From the NCBI RefSeq assembly GCF_951793255.1, contig NZ_OX636706.1, forward strand, positions 248,001 through 312,000: 64,000 nt of DNA, read 5' to 3'. Positions 26,097 to 36,064 of this stretch are shown here, in pieces. Below the pieces are notes generated by a model. It was not told where the DNA came from, did no database searches, and was given only the letters and a program-made list of their open reading frames with translations. The translations under genes and the position numbers were made by a program. The first letter of the stretch is position 1. Each line of letters begins with the position of its first letter. Origin of the DNA: Desulfovibrio piger (lineage in GTDB: Bacteria; Desulfobacterota; Desulfovibrionia; Desulfovibrionales; Desulfovibrionaceae).

Positions 26097-26217
26097 TAGT
26101 GGATTGGTGCGGGCCTGTGTAGCACAGGCGCCCCATCCTGTAAAGAGTCCGCCCGCAGCCACCAGGAAAAAATCAGGGCCGGCAGGCTCCTGGGCGACCG
26201 TGATGGCCGCCCCTGAA

Positions 26218-26261
26218 AAACGCTCAAAAGAGGCTCCCGCACCGGAGCGGCACGGGAGCCT
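26218..26261 (-). terminator. Terminator of argD
   Basis: On the minus strand AGGCTCCCG (26261-26253) pairs with CGGGAGCCT (26239-26231), loop 13, followed by CTTTTGAGCG. Confidence 0.7.
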
Positions 26262-26285
26262 GGATATGTACCGGGAAACGCCGCC

Positions 26286-27488
26286 TTACTTCGCCGTACG
26301 CAGGATGTCTTCCAGCGTATCGATGAAGGCGTCGAGGTCGGCCTTGTCGATGGTCAGGGCAGGCAGCAGGCGCAGGGTCACGCCGTGGCTCAGGTTGCAG
26401 ATGAAGCCGCGGGCGATGAGTTCGCGCCACACGGCGGCGGCATCCACAGCCAGCTCGATGCCGATCATCAGGCCCAGGCCGCGCACTTCACGCACGGTAC
26501 CGGGCAGCTTGTCCCGGATGGCGCGGACGCGGTCCATCACATGCTTGCCCAGCCCGGCGGCACGGTCGGCCAGCTTGTCGCGGAGCATGATCTCCACGCA
26601 CTTGGCCGCCACACCGGAGGCCAGCGCGCCGCCGCCAAAGGTGGTGGCGTGGCTGCCGGCCTCGAAGCCCTTGGCCATCTCGTCGGTGGCCAGCATGGCG
26701 CCCATGGGCAGGCCGTTGGCCAGGGACTTGGCCATGCTGATGGCGTCCGGGGTCAGGCCATGCTGCTGGAAGGCCCAGAAGGTACCGGTGCGGCACAGAC
26801 CGGCCTGCACTTCGTCACAGATGAAGAGGATGTCGTGCTTGCGGCACAAGGCTTCCACACCGCGCAGGTAATCGCCCGGCAGGGGCACGATGCCGCCTTC
26901 TCCCTGCACCACTTCCACCAGCACCGCCGCCGTGGCGGGCGTGATGGCGGCTTCCAGCGCGGCCAGGTCATTGGCGGGCACCTGCTTGAAGCCTTCGGGC
27001 AGCGGCGTGAAACCGTCGCTCAGGCTCTCGCGGCCCGTGGCGGCCAGCGCGCCGAACGTGCGGCCGTGGAAGCAGCCGCCCAGGGTGATGATCTCGTAGG
27101 CGTCGCGCTGCTTGACCTTGCGCATGTAGCGGCGGGCCAGCTTGATGCAGGCCTCGTTGGCCTCGGCGCCGGAATTGCAGAAGAAGGCCTTGCCGTGATG
27201 GCTGGTGCTCAGCAGCAGGCGGGCCAGTTCCAGCTGTTCTTCCTGATAGAAAAGGTTGCTGACGTGCCAGAGCTTGTGGGCCTGGGCTTCCAGGGCGGCA
27301 CAGACCTCGTCGTTGCAGTGGCCCAGGGCGGTCACCGCGATGCCGGCCAGCAGGTCCACATATTCCTTACCGTCCACGTCCCACAACCGCGAGCCCTTGC
27401 CTCGGACCACAGCCACGGGATATCGGCTGTAGGAACGGCAAAGCAGTGCTTCTTCCTGGGCTTTGACGGCGGAAAATGTGTCGGACAT
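26286..27488 (-). CDS. argD: Acetylornithine aminotransferase
   Basis: A PLP enzyme that converts N-acetylglutamate semialdehyde to N-acetylornithine in arginine synthesis; members often also serve lysine synthesis as succinyldiaminopimelate aminotransferase. It has 400 residues. The PLP lysine is Lys254 in SMAKSLANGLPMGAML; FICDEVQAGLCRTGTFWAFQ holds the PLP-contacting Asp. Family segments FFCNSGAEANEACIKLARRY and GGCFHGRTFGALAATGRESL are present. The start is ATG 27488, with AAGGAG upstream. It follows dut on the same strand after 188 bases. Confidence 0.93.
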   Translation of the reverse strand: MSDTFSAVKAQEEALLCRSYSRYPVAVVRGKGSRLWDVDGKEYVDLLAGIAVTALGHCNDEVCAALEAQAHKLWHVSNLFYQEEQLELARLLLSTSHHGKAFFCNSGAEANEACIKLARRYMRKVKQRDAYEIITLGGCFHGRTFGALAATGRESLSDGFTPLPEGFKQVPANDLAALEAAITPATAAVLVEVVQGEGGIVPLPGDYLRGVEALCRKHDILFICDEVQAGLCRTGTFWAFQQHGLTPDAISMAKSLANGLPMGAMLATDEMAKGFEAGSHATTFGGGALASGVAAKCVEIMLRDKLADRAAGLGKHVMDRVRAIRDKLPGTVREVRGLGLMIGIELAVDAAAVWRELIARGFICNLSHGVTLRLLPALTIDKADLDAFIDTLEDILRTAK

Positions 27489-27676
27489 GGTCAACTCCTT
27501 TGCTGGGAGGCCTTGCGCCATCCCACGGGGCACGCGCCCCGGCAATCGTGAAACAGAAAAGGCTTTGGAAAAAACGGGAGGCTGCCGGGAAAACAGACGT
27601 CCCGGCCCGGCGGCGGATATGCCCGCGGCACACGCGGCAACGCACGGCCCCGGCCGGCGGCATCCCCTGGCGGAGA

Positions 27677-28156
27677 CTAGCGCCCCGTATGTCCGAAGCC
27701 GCCCGCACCGCGCTCCGTGGCAGAAAGGCTCTCCACCTCCTGCCAGACAGGGCGGACAAAGGGCTGGAAAACAAGCTGGGCCATGCGCTCCCCACGCTTG
27801 AGGATGCGCTCCTCGCCCGAGGTGTTGAGCAGCATGACGAGGATCTCGCCCGTATAGTCGGGGTCGATGACCCCCACTCCCTGGGCCACGGTCAGGCCCT
27901 CACGCGCACCAAGGCCGCTGCGGGAATAGAGGAAACCCGCGAAACCGGCCTCGCAAGGCTGCACGCTGATGCCCGCAGGCACGCAAAAGCGGCCTCCGGC
28001 AGGGATGCGCACACAGTCCTCGTCCAGACAGGCGCGCAGGTCGATACCGGCCGAGAAAGCCGTGGCCGGTTCAAGCTGACCGGCGTACAGGGAACGGGCC
28101 CCTTCGCGCACGAAAGCGAGGCGCACGGGGCAGGTGGGTACGGAAAAATTGCTCAT
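27677..28156 (-). CDS. dut: dUTP diphosphatase
   Basis: Hydrolyses dUTP to dUMP, keeping uracil out of DNA and feeding dTMP synthesis; 159 residues, trimeric family. The motifs are in order: AGIDLRA (1), SRSGLGARE (2), GVGVIDPDYTGEI (3, with the catalytic Asp), GERMAQLVFQP (4) and the C-terminal Gly-rich arm ERGAGGFGHTGR (5). The start is ATG 28156 (MSNFSVPTCPVRLAF); no clear ribosome site is seen, and a longer frame starting at 28258 cannot be excluded. Confidence 0.93.
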   Translation of the reverse strand: MSNFSVPTCPVRLAFVREGARSLYAGQLEPATAFSAGIDLRACLDEDCVRIPAGGRFCVPAGISVQPCEAGFAGFLYSRSGLGAREGLTVAQGVGVIDPDYTGEILVMLLNTSGEERILKRGERMAQLVFQPFVRPVWQEVESLSATERGAGGFGHTGR

Positions 28157-29051
28157 GGCGTGAGATGTAGCGCACATGCGGACAGCGGGCAAGAGGCCCA
28201 AAGCCTTGCGGGCCCGCAGGATACGGCCACAGGACCGCCGCTTTGTGCCCGTGCTCATGGACAGGTCCCCGCCGGCCCGGCAGCCAGCTCCACGCAGTGG
28301 TCTTCCCCTTCCTCCATCAGCGAGCGTACAGGCCAGTTGCGGGGATTTTCAGGAAACATTGCCAGCAAGTTCCCAGCCGGGACATCTGCAAAAAATTTTT
28401 TTCAATCCCTCTGGGCGTTCTCTTGCCCGGCATACGCTCCTCCAGCCATGACCCTGCAAGAGAAGAGTACAGGCCACCAGCAAACGTGCTTTCCCTTCCG
28501 GTCCGGATACGGCGGCCCCCCTCCGCGAATCGAGCCCCGTCTCCCCCTCTCATCTCCTCTAATAAAACAGCGTGGCGCTGCCCCGCCCGCCTCCTGCAGA
28601 CAAGCCCCTCATGAGCTGAGGCCCCTGCCCCAACGACAGATTCCACAAAACGCCTTCCCCCTCCGGCAATACCCAAGCCCGCAGCACAATCCCCGCCAGC
28701 ATCAAGATCTCATCGCAGCAAGACCGGCAATGGAGCCACGCGAGGGGCCCCATACGCTCCGGGATGCCCGGGTATGGTCGACGAACGGGAGCAGCAGCTC
28801 CTCCGGAGACCGTCGCGCTCGGGAGGCTCACCGCCCGCAAATTCCCTTGCACTGACCAGAGCAAAAGTTTTCGCGGGGATGGGGGCACGGGGGAAGGGGA
28901 GCCTTTTCCAAAAGGCCCCCCTTCCCCCGGACGGCCCACTGTCCTCCAATAACAGAACGGGCCCCTCTTCCCTTCCGCCGCCTCCGCTCCTGCTCCCCCT
29001 TGCCTTCCGGGCCCAGATTGGGCAAAGATGCGGCCAACAAAAGGAGATGGC
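28157..29051. other. Long gap between dut and trmFO
   Basis: Nearly 900 bases without a convincing gene. It is unusually C-rich on the plus strand. A hairpin lies at 28889-28928. A 64-codon minus-strand frame at 28559-28753 (MGPLAWLHCRSCCDEILMLA onward) has GGAG near its start and a CxxCC motif, but nothing else supports it. No tRNA or known RNA structure was recognised. Confidence 0.4.
28889..28928. terminator. G5-rich terminator-like hairpin
   Basis: Nineteen-base arms (28889-28907 and 28910-28928) pair with one mismatch around a two-base gap, with AAAA/TTTT at the tip. Similar in layout to the perfect hairpin at 9124-9173. Confidence 0.55.
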
Positions 29052-30389
29052 GTGACTGAACACAGCTATGCGGTTATTGGTGGCGGCCTGGCCGGTTGCG
29101 AATGTGCCCTGCGTCTGGCGCGGGCCGGTCTGCAAGTGACTCTGTTCGAACAGAAGCCGGAGTTCCGTTCCCCGGCCCATGTCAATGACGGGCTGGCGGA
29201 GCTGGTCTGTTCCAATTCCCTGCGCTCGGACGAGCTGACCTCCGGCATCGGCCTGCTCAAGGCCGAGATGCGCGAACTGGGCAGCGACTTCATGGAGCTG
29301 GCCGACGCCCACCGCGTGCCTGCGGGCAAGGCCCTGGCCGTGGACCGCGAGGCCTTCTCGGCGGCCATGACGCAGCGCGTCATGTCCACGCCCGGCATCA
29401 CGCTGGTGCACCGGCAGATCACGTCCCTGGACGATCCCGCGCTGGACGGCTTCGAGACCGTAGTGCTGGCGGCCGGGCCCATGGCTTCGGAGAACCTCTC
29501 CGCCTCGCTGGCCGAGGTGGTGGGCGGCGACCACTGCTATTTTTATGATGCCATCGCGCCCATCGTCTGGACGCATTCCCTGAATATGGACATCGTGTTC
29601 CGTGCCTCGCGCTACGGGCAGGAAAAGGGCGAAACGGGCGGCGACTATCTCAACTGCCCCATGAACAAGGAAGAATACGAAGCCTTCTATAATGCCCTGC
29701 TGGAAGCGCAAAAGGTGGGCGCACGGGAGTTCGAGAAGGAAAAGCATTTCGAAGGCTGCATGCCGGTGGAGGCCCTGGCCGAACGCGGCCCGCGCACCCT
29801 GACCTTCGGCCCGCTGAAGCCCGTGGGCTTCGTGGACCCGCGTACCGGCCGCCGTCCCTGGGCCATCCTGCAGCTGCGGGCCGAGACCCTCAACGGCGAG
29901 ACCTGCAATCTGGTGGGCTGCCAGACCAAGCTGACCTACGGCGAGCAGGCGCGCGTGTTCCGCATGGTGCCCGGTCTGGAAAAGGCGGAATTCGCCCGCT
30001 TCGGCAGCATGCACCGCAACACCTATGTGAACGCGCCCGTGGCCCTGAACGAGGACCTGTCGCTCAAGGCGCGGCCCCGCGTCTTCCTGGCCGGACAGAT
30101 CACCGGTGTGGAAGGCTATCTGGAATCCGCCGCCTGCGGCATGTGGCTGGGCATGCTGCTGGCCGCCCGCGCCCAGGGCAGGGAGCTGGCCCTGCCGCCG
30201 CTGGAATGCGCGCTGGGTGCCCTGCTCAACCATCTGCGCACCCCGGTGAAGCACTTCCAGCCGTCCAACGCCCATTTCGGCCTCATGCCGGAGCTGGACG
30301 AAAAAGCCAAGAAGAAGGACCGCAAGGCCCTCTACTCGGCCCGGGCGCGCGAACGTTTCGCCGCCTGGCGTGCGGAACAGGGGCTGTAG
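29052..30389 (+). CDS. trmFO: Methylenetetrahydrofolate-tRNA-(uracil-54-C5)-methyltransferase
   Basis: A folate- and FAD-dependent enzyme making ribothymidine at tRNA position 54; 445 residues. The FAD-binding motif is VIGGGLAGCECALRLARAGL. Family segments are FEQKPEFRSPAHVNDGLAEL, VCSNSLRSDELTSGIGLLKA, VEGYLESAACGMWLGMLLAA and the C-terminal NAHFGLMPELD. The start is GTG 29052, with AAGGAG five bases upstream; an in-frame ATG at 29028 lies before this site. Typical of Firmicutes, cyanobacteria and Deltaproteobacteria. A strong terminator follows. Confidence 0.97.
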   Translation: MTEHSYAVIGGGLAGCECALRLARAGLQVTLFEQKPEFRSPAHVNDGLAELVCSNSLRSDELTSGIGLLKAEMRELGSDFMELADAHRVPAGKALAVDREAFSAAMTQRVMSTPGITLVHRQITSLDDPALDGFETVVLAAGPMASENLSASLAEVVGGDHCYFYDAIAPIVWTHSLNMDIVFRASRYGQEKGETGGDYLNCPMNKEEYEAFYNALLEAQKVGAREFEKEKHFEGCMPVEALAERGPRTLTFGPLKPVGFVDPRTGRRPWAILQLRAETLNGETCNLVGCQTKLTYGEQARVFRMVPGLEKAEFARFGSMHRNTYVNAPVALNEDLSLKARPRVFLAGQITGVEGYLESAACGMWLGMLLAARAQGRELALPPLECALGALLNHLRTPVKHFQPSNAHFGLMPELDEKAKKKDRKALYSARARERFAAWRAEQGL

Positions 30390-30414
30390 CAGCCTCGACT
30401 TTCGGCTCTGTTGC

Positions 30415-30454
30415 AAAAAAAGCGCATTTTTTTCGAAAAAAATGCGCTTTTTTT
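30415..30454 (+). terminator. Strong terminator of trmFO
   Basis: A perfect 19-bp stem (30415-30433 with 30436-30454), a GCGC core flanked by A7/T7, ending in seven T. Confidence 0.9.
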
Positions 30455-30545
30455 GTTCCCTTCTTCCAGAGCGTTTTGCCCATTTTTGACGGCCACCGGA
30501 AAAAACGGGCAAAATGAGAGGCAAAAATGAGGCTGCAACCTGTTG

Positions 30546-30608
30546 AAAATAAAAAATAAAAAAAAATAAAAAAAAGTTGTTGACTCAGGGGGTGGTTTTC
30601 GCTAGATA
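30546..30608 (+). promoter_or_regulatory. tRNA-Val promoter with UP-like A-tract
   Basis: TTGACT (30580-30585), a 17-base spacer and TAGATA (30603-30608). The 30 bases before the -35 are almost pure A/T with A-tracts, like an UP element. The tRNA begins 20 bases after the -10. Confidence 0.75.
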
Positions 30609-30627
30609 AGACTTCGCCTCTTGGAGT

Positions 30628-30704
30628 AGGAGCGTAGCTCAGGTGGCTAGAGCACTTCCTTGACACGGAAGGGGTCAGCAGTTCAAGTCTGCTCGTTCCT
30701 ACCA
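30628..30704 (+). tRNA. tRNA-Val (anticodon GAC)
   Basis: A 77-nt cloverleaf with encoded CCA. Acceptor AGGAGCG pairs with CGTTCCT (one G-U), the D stem is GCTC/GAGC, and the anticodon arm is CTTCC-TTGACAC-GGAAG with GAC at 30662-30664. The variable loop is GGGTC and the T arm AGCAG-TTCAAGT-CTGCT, with discriminator A. Confidence 0.95.
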
Positions 30705-30715
30705 AATAAAATAAT

Positions 30716-30787
30716 AAGGGCATGAGCCCGTGGCGACAGGGGCGGTGCCCGCCAGATAGCTGCACGAAAGCAGCACGTTTTTTGAAG
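30716..30787 (+). promoter_or_regulatory. Structured leader between tRNA-Val and thrS
   Basis: Three consecutive small hairpins (GGGC-atga-GCCC, GGCGG..CCGCC, GCTGC-acgaaa-GCAGC) followed by TTTTTT. It could be the processed tail of the tRNA transcript, a small RNA, or a control leader of thrS-infC. It matches no riboswitch I know. Confidence 0.35.
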
Positions 30788-30823
30788 ATGGGGAGGTTTT
30801 TCAGCCTCCCCATTCCTTTTTTT
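30788..30823 (+). terminator. Terminator (or attenuator) 40 bases before thrS
   Basis: A perfect 9-bp stem (ATGGGGAGG at 30788-30796 with CCTCCCCAT at 30805-30813), 8-base loop, then TCC and seven T. Ends the tRNA transcript unless antiterminated. Confidence 0.8.
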
Positions 30824-30863
30824 GTACCATACGCCCGACAAGGGCGCCTGAAGGAGTATAAGC

Positions 30864-32796
30864 ATGGATGTCCGCGTGGAAGGACAGGTGGTGGACGCCC
30901 CCGAACAGGGTGATGTGGCCGCTGTTCTGCAGAAAGCGCTGAGCGGCAAAAAATTCAAATCCGTGGTGGCTGCGCGTGTGACCGCAGAGGGCACGGAGAC
31001 TTTGTGCGATCTTTCCGCCACCGTTCCCGCCCAGTGTACCGACATCACTCCCGTGTACGCCGATTCTCCCGAGGGCCTGAGCATGATCCGCCATTCCACG
31101 GCCCATGTCATGGCCGCCGCGGTGAAAAAGCTTTATCCCTCGGCCAAGGTGACCATCGGTCCCGCTGTGGAAAACGGCTTCTACTACGACTTCGACGTGG
31201 AAAAGCCCTTCTCCAGCGAAGACTTCCCGGCCATCGAAGCCGAGATGCAGCGCATCGTCAACGAACGCCTGCCCTTCGTGCGCACCACCATGAGCAAGGC
31301 CGACGCCATCGAGAAGTTCAGCAAGATGGGCGAGAACTTCAAGGTGGAGATCATCGAAGGCATCGAGGGCGACACGGTCTCCCTGTACACCTGCGGCGAT
31401 TTCACCGACCTGTGCCGCGGCCCCCACGTGCCGCACACCGGCTTCTCCAAGGCCAGCAAGATCCTTTCCGCTGCCGGCGCCTACTGGCGCGGCGACGAAA
31501 AGAATCCCATGCTCTCCCGCCTGTACGGCACCGCTTTTGCCGACGAGAAGGCCCTCAACGCCTACCTGAAGCAGCTGGAAGAAGCCAAGCGCCGCGACCA
31601 CCGCAAGCTGGGCCGTGAACTGGGCTTCTTCACCTTCCATGAAGACGTGGCCCCCGGCATGGTCTTCTGGCTGCCCAAGGGCATGCTGATGCGCACCATC
31701 CTGGAAGACTTCTGGCGTCGCGAGCACATCAAGCGCAACTACGACCTGGTGCAGGGCCCGCAGCTGCTGCGCGTGGAGACCTGGCAGCGTTCCGGTCACT
31801 ACGACCACTATCGCCAGAACATGTATTTCACCCAGATCGAGGACGATCAGTACGGCATCAAGCCCATGAACTGCATCTCGCACATGCTGATCTACCGCAA
31901 CGATCTGCGCAGCTACCGTGACCTGCCCCAGCGCTACTTCGAGCTGGGCGTGGTGCACCGCCACGAAAAGAGCGGCACCCTGCACGGCCTGCTGCGTGTG
32001 CGTCAGTTCACCCAGGACGATGCCCACATCCTGTGCACGCCCGAACAGCTGGAAGGCGAGATCCTCGGTGTCATCCACCTGATCCGCGACCTGATGCATC
32101 TGTTCGGCTTCGACTACAAGGTGGGCATCTCCACCCGTCCCAAGGACAGCATCGGTACCGACGAAGCCTGGGAACTGGCGACCAATGCCCTGATCGAGGC
32201 CGTGAAGAAGGCCGACATGCCCTACGAGATCAACGAGGGCGACGGCGCTTTCTACGGTCCCAAGATCGACGTGCGCCTGCTGGACTGCATCGGTCGCGAA
32301 TGGCAGTGCTCCACCATCCAGGTGGACTTCACCCTGCCCGAACGTTTCGACCTGACCTATGTGGGCCAGGACGGCGAACGTCATCGTCCTGTCATGGTGC
32401 ACCGGGCCATCATGGGCTCGCTGGAGCGCTTCATCGGTGTGCTCATCGAGCAGTACGCCGGTGCCATGCCCACCTGGCTGGCGCCCGAACAGGCCCGGAT
32501 CCTGACGGTCACCGATGCCCACAACGAAGCCGCGCTCAAGGCCTGCGAGGAGCTGAAAGCTCTGGGGATCCGCGTGACGGCCGATACGCGCAACGAGAAG
32601 CTGGGCTTCAAGGTGCGCGAGGCGCAGCTGGCCAAGGTGCCGTATATTCTGGTGGTTGGAGAAAAGGAAGCGCAGGCGGGCGGCGTCAATGTGCGTCTGC
32701 GCAATGGGGACAACCTGGGGCTCAAGTCCGTGGCGGAAGTGGCTGCCCTGATCCGTACGGACAGCGAAGAGCCTTTCAAGAATGGAGGGATGCGCT

Positions 32797-32810
<14 letters not shown>
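30864..32810 (+). CDS. thrS: Threonyl-tRNA synthetase
   Basis: A class II synthetase of 648 residues: N-terminal TGS-like domain, editing domain with the zinc-type [11 protein letters not shown] near residue 75 and a later [15 protein letters not shown], catalytic core with motif 2 ([20 protein letters not shown]) and motif 3 ([20 protein letters not shown]), and a C-terminal anticodon-binding domain. AAGGAG precedes the ATG. It is the first gene of the thrS-infC-rpmI-rplT-pheST translation cluster known from many proteobacteria. Confidence 0.98.
32784..32799 (+). promoter_or_regulatory. Ribosome site and ATA start for infC
   Basis: GGAGGG (32784-32789) is followed after seven bases by ATA (32797-32799), in frame with infC. 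The only in-frame ATGs are at 32782 (upstream of this site) and 32812 (no ribosome site). IF3 rejects non-standard starts, which is the basis of infC self-control in E. coli (AUU start). Confidence 0.6.
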
Positions 32811-33342
<532 letters not shown>

Positions 33343-33363
33343 TCCTTCGCCAGAGCCTTTTTT

Positions 33364-33480
33364 CCTGACGTCACAGGTGGCCTGTGCCGTCAGGACTGCC
33401 TGCGCGCCCCTGCATTTTGCACTTGCGCCGCACGGCTTTTTCAGGCAATATGCCGTTCCTGCCCGTAGTGTACGGGCAGG
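33364..33480 (+). promoter_or_regulatory. Structured rpmI leader (candidate L20 control site)
   Basis: Two strong hairpins: CCTGACG-t-CACAGG pairing with CCTGTG-c-CGTCAGG (33364-33394), and CCTGCCCGTA-gtg-TACGGGCAGG (33458-33480), the latter 11 bases before the rpmI ribosome site. In other bacteria L20 represses rpmI-rplT by binding mRNA here; this is a positional analogy. Confidence 0.45.
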
Positions 33481-33501
33481 TTATTCGCTAAGGAGTATAT
33501 C

Positions 33502-33699
33502 ATGCCCAAGATCAAAACCCGGCGTTCCGCGGCCAAGCGTTTCGAGCTCACCGGCAGCGGCAAGTTCAAGCGTCGTCGTCAGAATCTGCGCCACATCCTC
33601 ACCAAGAAGGCTCCCGGCCGCAAGATGCGCCTGGGCCAGGCCGCCATCGTTGACCGCACCAACGAGAAGGCCGTGCGCCGGATGCTGCCCAACGGCTAG
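33502..33699 (+). CDS. rpmI: 50S ribosomal protein L35
   Basis: A 65-residue basic ribosomal protein, [20 protein letters not shown], continuing through [26 protein letters not shown] precedes the ATG by seven bases. The downstream gap to rplT is long (273 bases) for this pair and holds no gene. Confidence 0.98.
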   Translation: MPKIKTRRSAAKRFELTGSGKFKRRRQNLRHILTKKAPGRKMRLGQAAIVDRTNEKAVRRMLPNG

Positions 33700-33972
33700 T
33701 CATCCCGAGCCTTGCGGAAGCTCCGTGCGCGGAGCGTCCGTTCCGGAACGCGAGAGCGTGACGGCGTGAATTCTGATCCGTCCGGATTGCGCGCCCGCAT
33801 GCGGGAGGCGGCATGACCGCCGCAGCACCGCCGCGCGGCGCAGCGCCCCACAGGGGCGACGGCCAGCGCAAAGCCGTTCTTTTCAAGCAATTTGCGCCCC
33901 ATCTGGGATCAATTTTTTTCCCCGGCAGGCACAATACCTCCGCCTTGGCCGGGCGAAAGGAGGGTACCCCCC

Positions 33973-34323
33973 ATGCGTGTGAAGAGAGGTCTCGCCGCTC
34001 ATCGTCGGCACAAAAAGTACCTGAGCGCGGCCAAGGGTTTCCGTGGTGGCCGCAGCCGTCTGTATCGTACCGCCCGTGAGGCTGTGGAGCGTTCGCTCCA
34101 GTATTCCTTCATCGGCCGCAAGCACCGCAAACGCGACTTCCGCACCCTGTGGATCCTGCGTATCAACGCTGGCGCGCGCCTGAACGGCCTGTCCTACAGC
34201 CGCCTCATGCACGGCCTGAACAAGGCCGGCATCGCCCTGAACCGCAAGGTTCTGGCCGACCTCGCCGTCTACCACAAGGACGACTTCGCCAAGGTGGTGG
34301 AAATGGCCAAGGCTGCCCTGTAG
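33973..34323 (+). CDS. rplT: 50S ribosomal protein L20
   Basis: A 116-residue early-assembly protein that binds 23S rRNA and, in several bacteria, its own mRNA. It begins [20 protein letters not shown] and contains [20 protein letters not shown] and [27 protein letters not shown] lies about nine bases before ATG 33973; the upstream extension of the frame to 33892 is not coding-like. Confidence 0.98.
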   Translation: MRVKRGLAAHRRHKKYLSAAKGFRGGRSRLYRTAREAVERSLQYSFIGRKHRKRDFRTLWILRINAGARLNGLSYSRLMHGLNKAGIALNRKVLADLAVYHKDDFAKVVEMAKAAL

Positions 34324-34348
34324 TCGGCACGCCACAGCTTTTTTGAGT

Positions 34349-34407
34349 GCGCGGCATGTCTTGGCGTGAGGTTTTTCCTCGTGCGGGATATGCCGCGCTC
34401 TTTTTTT
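34349..34407 (+). terminator. Terminator or attenuator before pheS
   Basis: GCGCGGCAT (34349-34357) pairs with ATGCCGCGC (34390-34398), followed by TC and seven T. A GTG frame from 34366 runs through the hairpin and has two Phe-Phe pairs (MRFFLVRDMPRSFFPP), which recalls pheST attenuation, but it lacks a ribosome site. Confidence 0.65.
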
Positions 34408-34585
34408 CCGCCGGAGATTCCGGTAAGATCGGGCGCGCCCCGGATGCCGCGGCATGCGGCCCCGGCGGCATGCGCCCTGTTGTCGTGTGGCGGCGGGACA
34501 TGGTGTCCCTCCGCCGCTGTTGTGTGCGGCCGTCAGGGCCGTCCCTTTGACCGTAACGCCGCCTGCGGCGGCTCCGGGAATTCGC

Positions 34586-35629
34586 ATGGATTTGATGACT
34601 GTACTGGAAAGCCTGGTTACAGACCTCGAGGCAGGTCTTGACCGGGCTTCTTCGTTGGATGAACTGGAAGAACTGCGGGTGGACTTTCTGGGCCGCAAGG
34701 GCAAACTGGCCCAGGCCATGAGCTCCATGGCCAAGCTGCCCCCCGCGGAACGCCCCGCCGTGGGTCAGAAGGCCAACAGCGTCAAGGAGCGCCTCACCGC
34801 CCTGTTCGACGCCCGCAAGACCGCCCTGGAAGCGGCCCGCGAAGCCGAGGCCCTCAAGCGCTTCGACCCCTCCCTGCCCGGCCGCGCCCCCTGGCGCGGT
34901 TCGCTGCACCCCACCACCCTGGTGATGGAAGAGATCTGCGGCATCTTCAGCAAGCTGGGCTTCGACATCGCTTCCGGCCCGGAAGTGGAAAACGACTTCT
35001 ACAATTTCGAGTCCCTCAACATGCCGCCGGAACATCCCGCCCGCGACATGCAGGACACCCTCTACATCACTGAGCGCGTGCTCATGCGCACCCACACCTC
35101 CCCCGTGCAGGTGCGTACCATGCTGGGCCGCAAGCCTCCCCTGGCCATCGTGGCCCCCGGCAAGGTCTACCGCCGCGACTCCGACCTGACCCACACCCCC
35201 ATGTTCCATCAGGTGGAAGGCCTGGTGGTGGGCCAGAACATCAGCATGGCCCATCTGCGCGGCACCCTCACCGCCTTCGTGCGCTCCGTGTTCGGCGGTC
35301 ATACCGAAGTGCGCTTCCGCCCCAGCTTCTTCCCCTTCACGGAACCCTCCGCCGAAGTGGACATCAGCTGTTGCATGTGCGGCGGCAAGGGCCACATCAA
35401 CGGCGAACCCTGCCGCGTGTGCAAGACCACCGGCTGGGTGGAGATCCTGGGCTGCGGCATGGTGGACCCCGCCGTGTTCGCCTCCGTGGGCTATCCCGCC
35501 GATGTGAGCGGCTTCGCCTTCGGCCTGGGCGTGGAACGTGTGGCCATGCTCAAGTACGGCATCGGCGACCTGCGCATGTTCTTCGAGAACGACGTGCGCT
35601 TCCTCGGCCAGTTCGGCCTGCACGCCTAG
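34586..35629 (+). CDS. pheS: Phenylalanyl-tRNA synthetase alpha subunit
   Basis: A class II catalytic subunit of the alpha2-beta2 enzyme; 347 residues. The N-terminal coiled coil ([20 protein letters not shown]) binds tRNA. The core has [20 protein letters not shown], the adenylation region [20 protein letters not shown] and the motif-3 Arg in [19 protein letters not shown] Cys set near residue 261 ([18 protein letters not shown]) looks like a structural zinc site found in a subset of bacterial PheS. The start is ATG 34586 ([17 protein letters not shown]), with only a weak ribosome site. Confidence 0.97.
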   Translation: MDLMTVLESLVTDLEAGLDRASSLDELEELRVDFLGRKGKLAQAMSSMAKLPPAERPAVGQKANSVKERLTALFDARKTALEAAREAEALKRFDPSLPGRAPWRGSLHPTTLVMEEICGIFSKLGFDIASGPEVENDFYNFESLNMPPEHPARDMQDTLYITERVLMRTHTSPVQVRTMLGRKPPLAIVAPGKVYRRDSDLTHTPMFHQVEGLVVGQNISMAHLRGTLTAFVRSVFGGHTEVRFRPSFFPFTEPSAEVDISCCMCGGKGHINGEPCRVCKTTGWVEILGCGMVDPAVFASVGYPADVSGFAFGLGVERVAMLKYGIGDLRMFFENDVRFLGQFGLHA

Positions 35630-35639
35630 GGTGGGTCCC

Positions 35640-36023
35640 GTGCCTCTGTCCGTCCGTCTCCGCCGTGCCTGTGTCCCCGTGCTGCTGGCCCTGCTCTGCG
35701 CCGCCGGCAGCGCCGCGCTGGATGCCGGTGATGCCTGGGCCGCCTCGGCCCTGAGCCCACACCACAGCGGTCTCGAACCGCCCGGCGGGCCCAAGCCCAT
35801 GGAAGGCCTGCCCGCCATGGGCAATGCCGGCAACACCACCGAGCGCGGCATGGGCTATACCGATGCCTACGGCCGCCCGCTCAAGGACTACGGCCCCGAG
35901 GAAGTGAAACCCCGCAAGCGCCCCCGCGGCGGCGCCTACGGCACTTACGGACGCAAACAGAGCCGCCCCCTGCCGGATCCCGACGCCGACACGCCGGGCA
36001 AACCGGCTTGGGACTTCAACTGA
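35640..36023 (+). CDS. Small exported protein between pheS and pheT, unknown function
   Basis: About 127 residues from GTG 35640 (alternative GTG 35631). An N-terminal export signal (RRACVPVLLALLCAAGSAAL) is followed by a Gly/Pro-rich, charged and probably disordered chain (GLEPPGGPKPMEGLPAMGNA, then RKRPRGGAYGTYGRKQSRPL). There are no Cys after the signal. It sits inside the pheS-pheT operon with ten and 41 bases to its neighbours, an unusual place for an exported protein. I do not recognise the family. Confidence 0.6.
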   Translation: MPLSVRLRRACVPVLLALLCAAGSAALDAGDAWAASALSPHHSGLEPPGGPKPMEGLPAMGNAGNTTERGMGYTDAYGRPLKDYGPEEVKPRKRPRGGAYGTYGRKQSRPLPDPDADTPGKPAWDFN

Positions 36024-36064
36024 ATCAACTGCTAACCGGCCCTGCGGGGCCAGTGAGATGACAT

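Noticed and set aside
28559..28753. 64-residue minus-strand gene with a CxxCC motif
   Set aside because: A GGAG before the start is the only support; composition and surroundings look non-coding.
30705..30860. T-box or other known riboswitch in front of thrS
   Set aside because: No specifier loop, T-box sequence or other recognised riboswitch core could be found; only simple hairpins and a terminator are seen.
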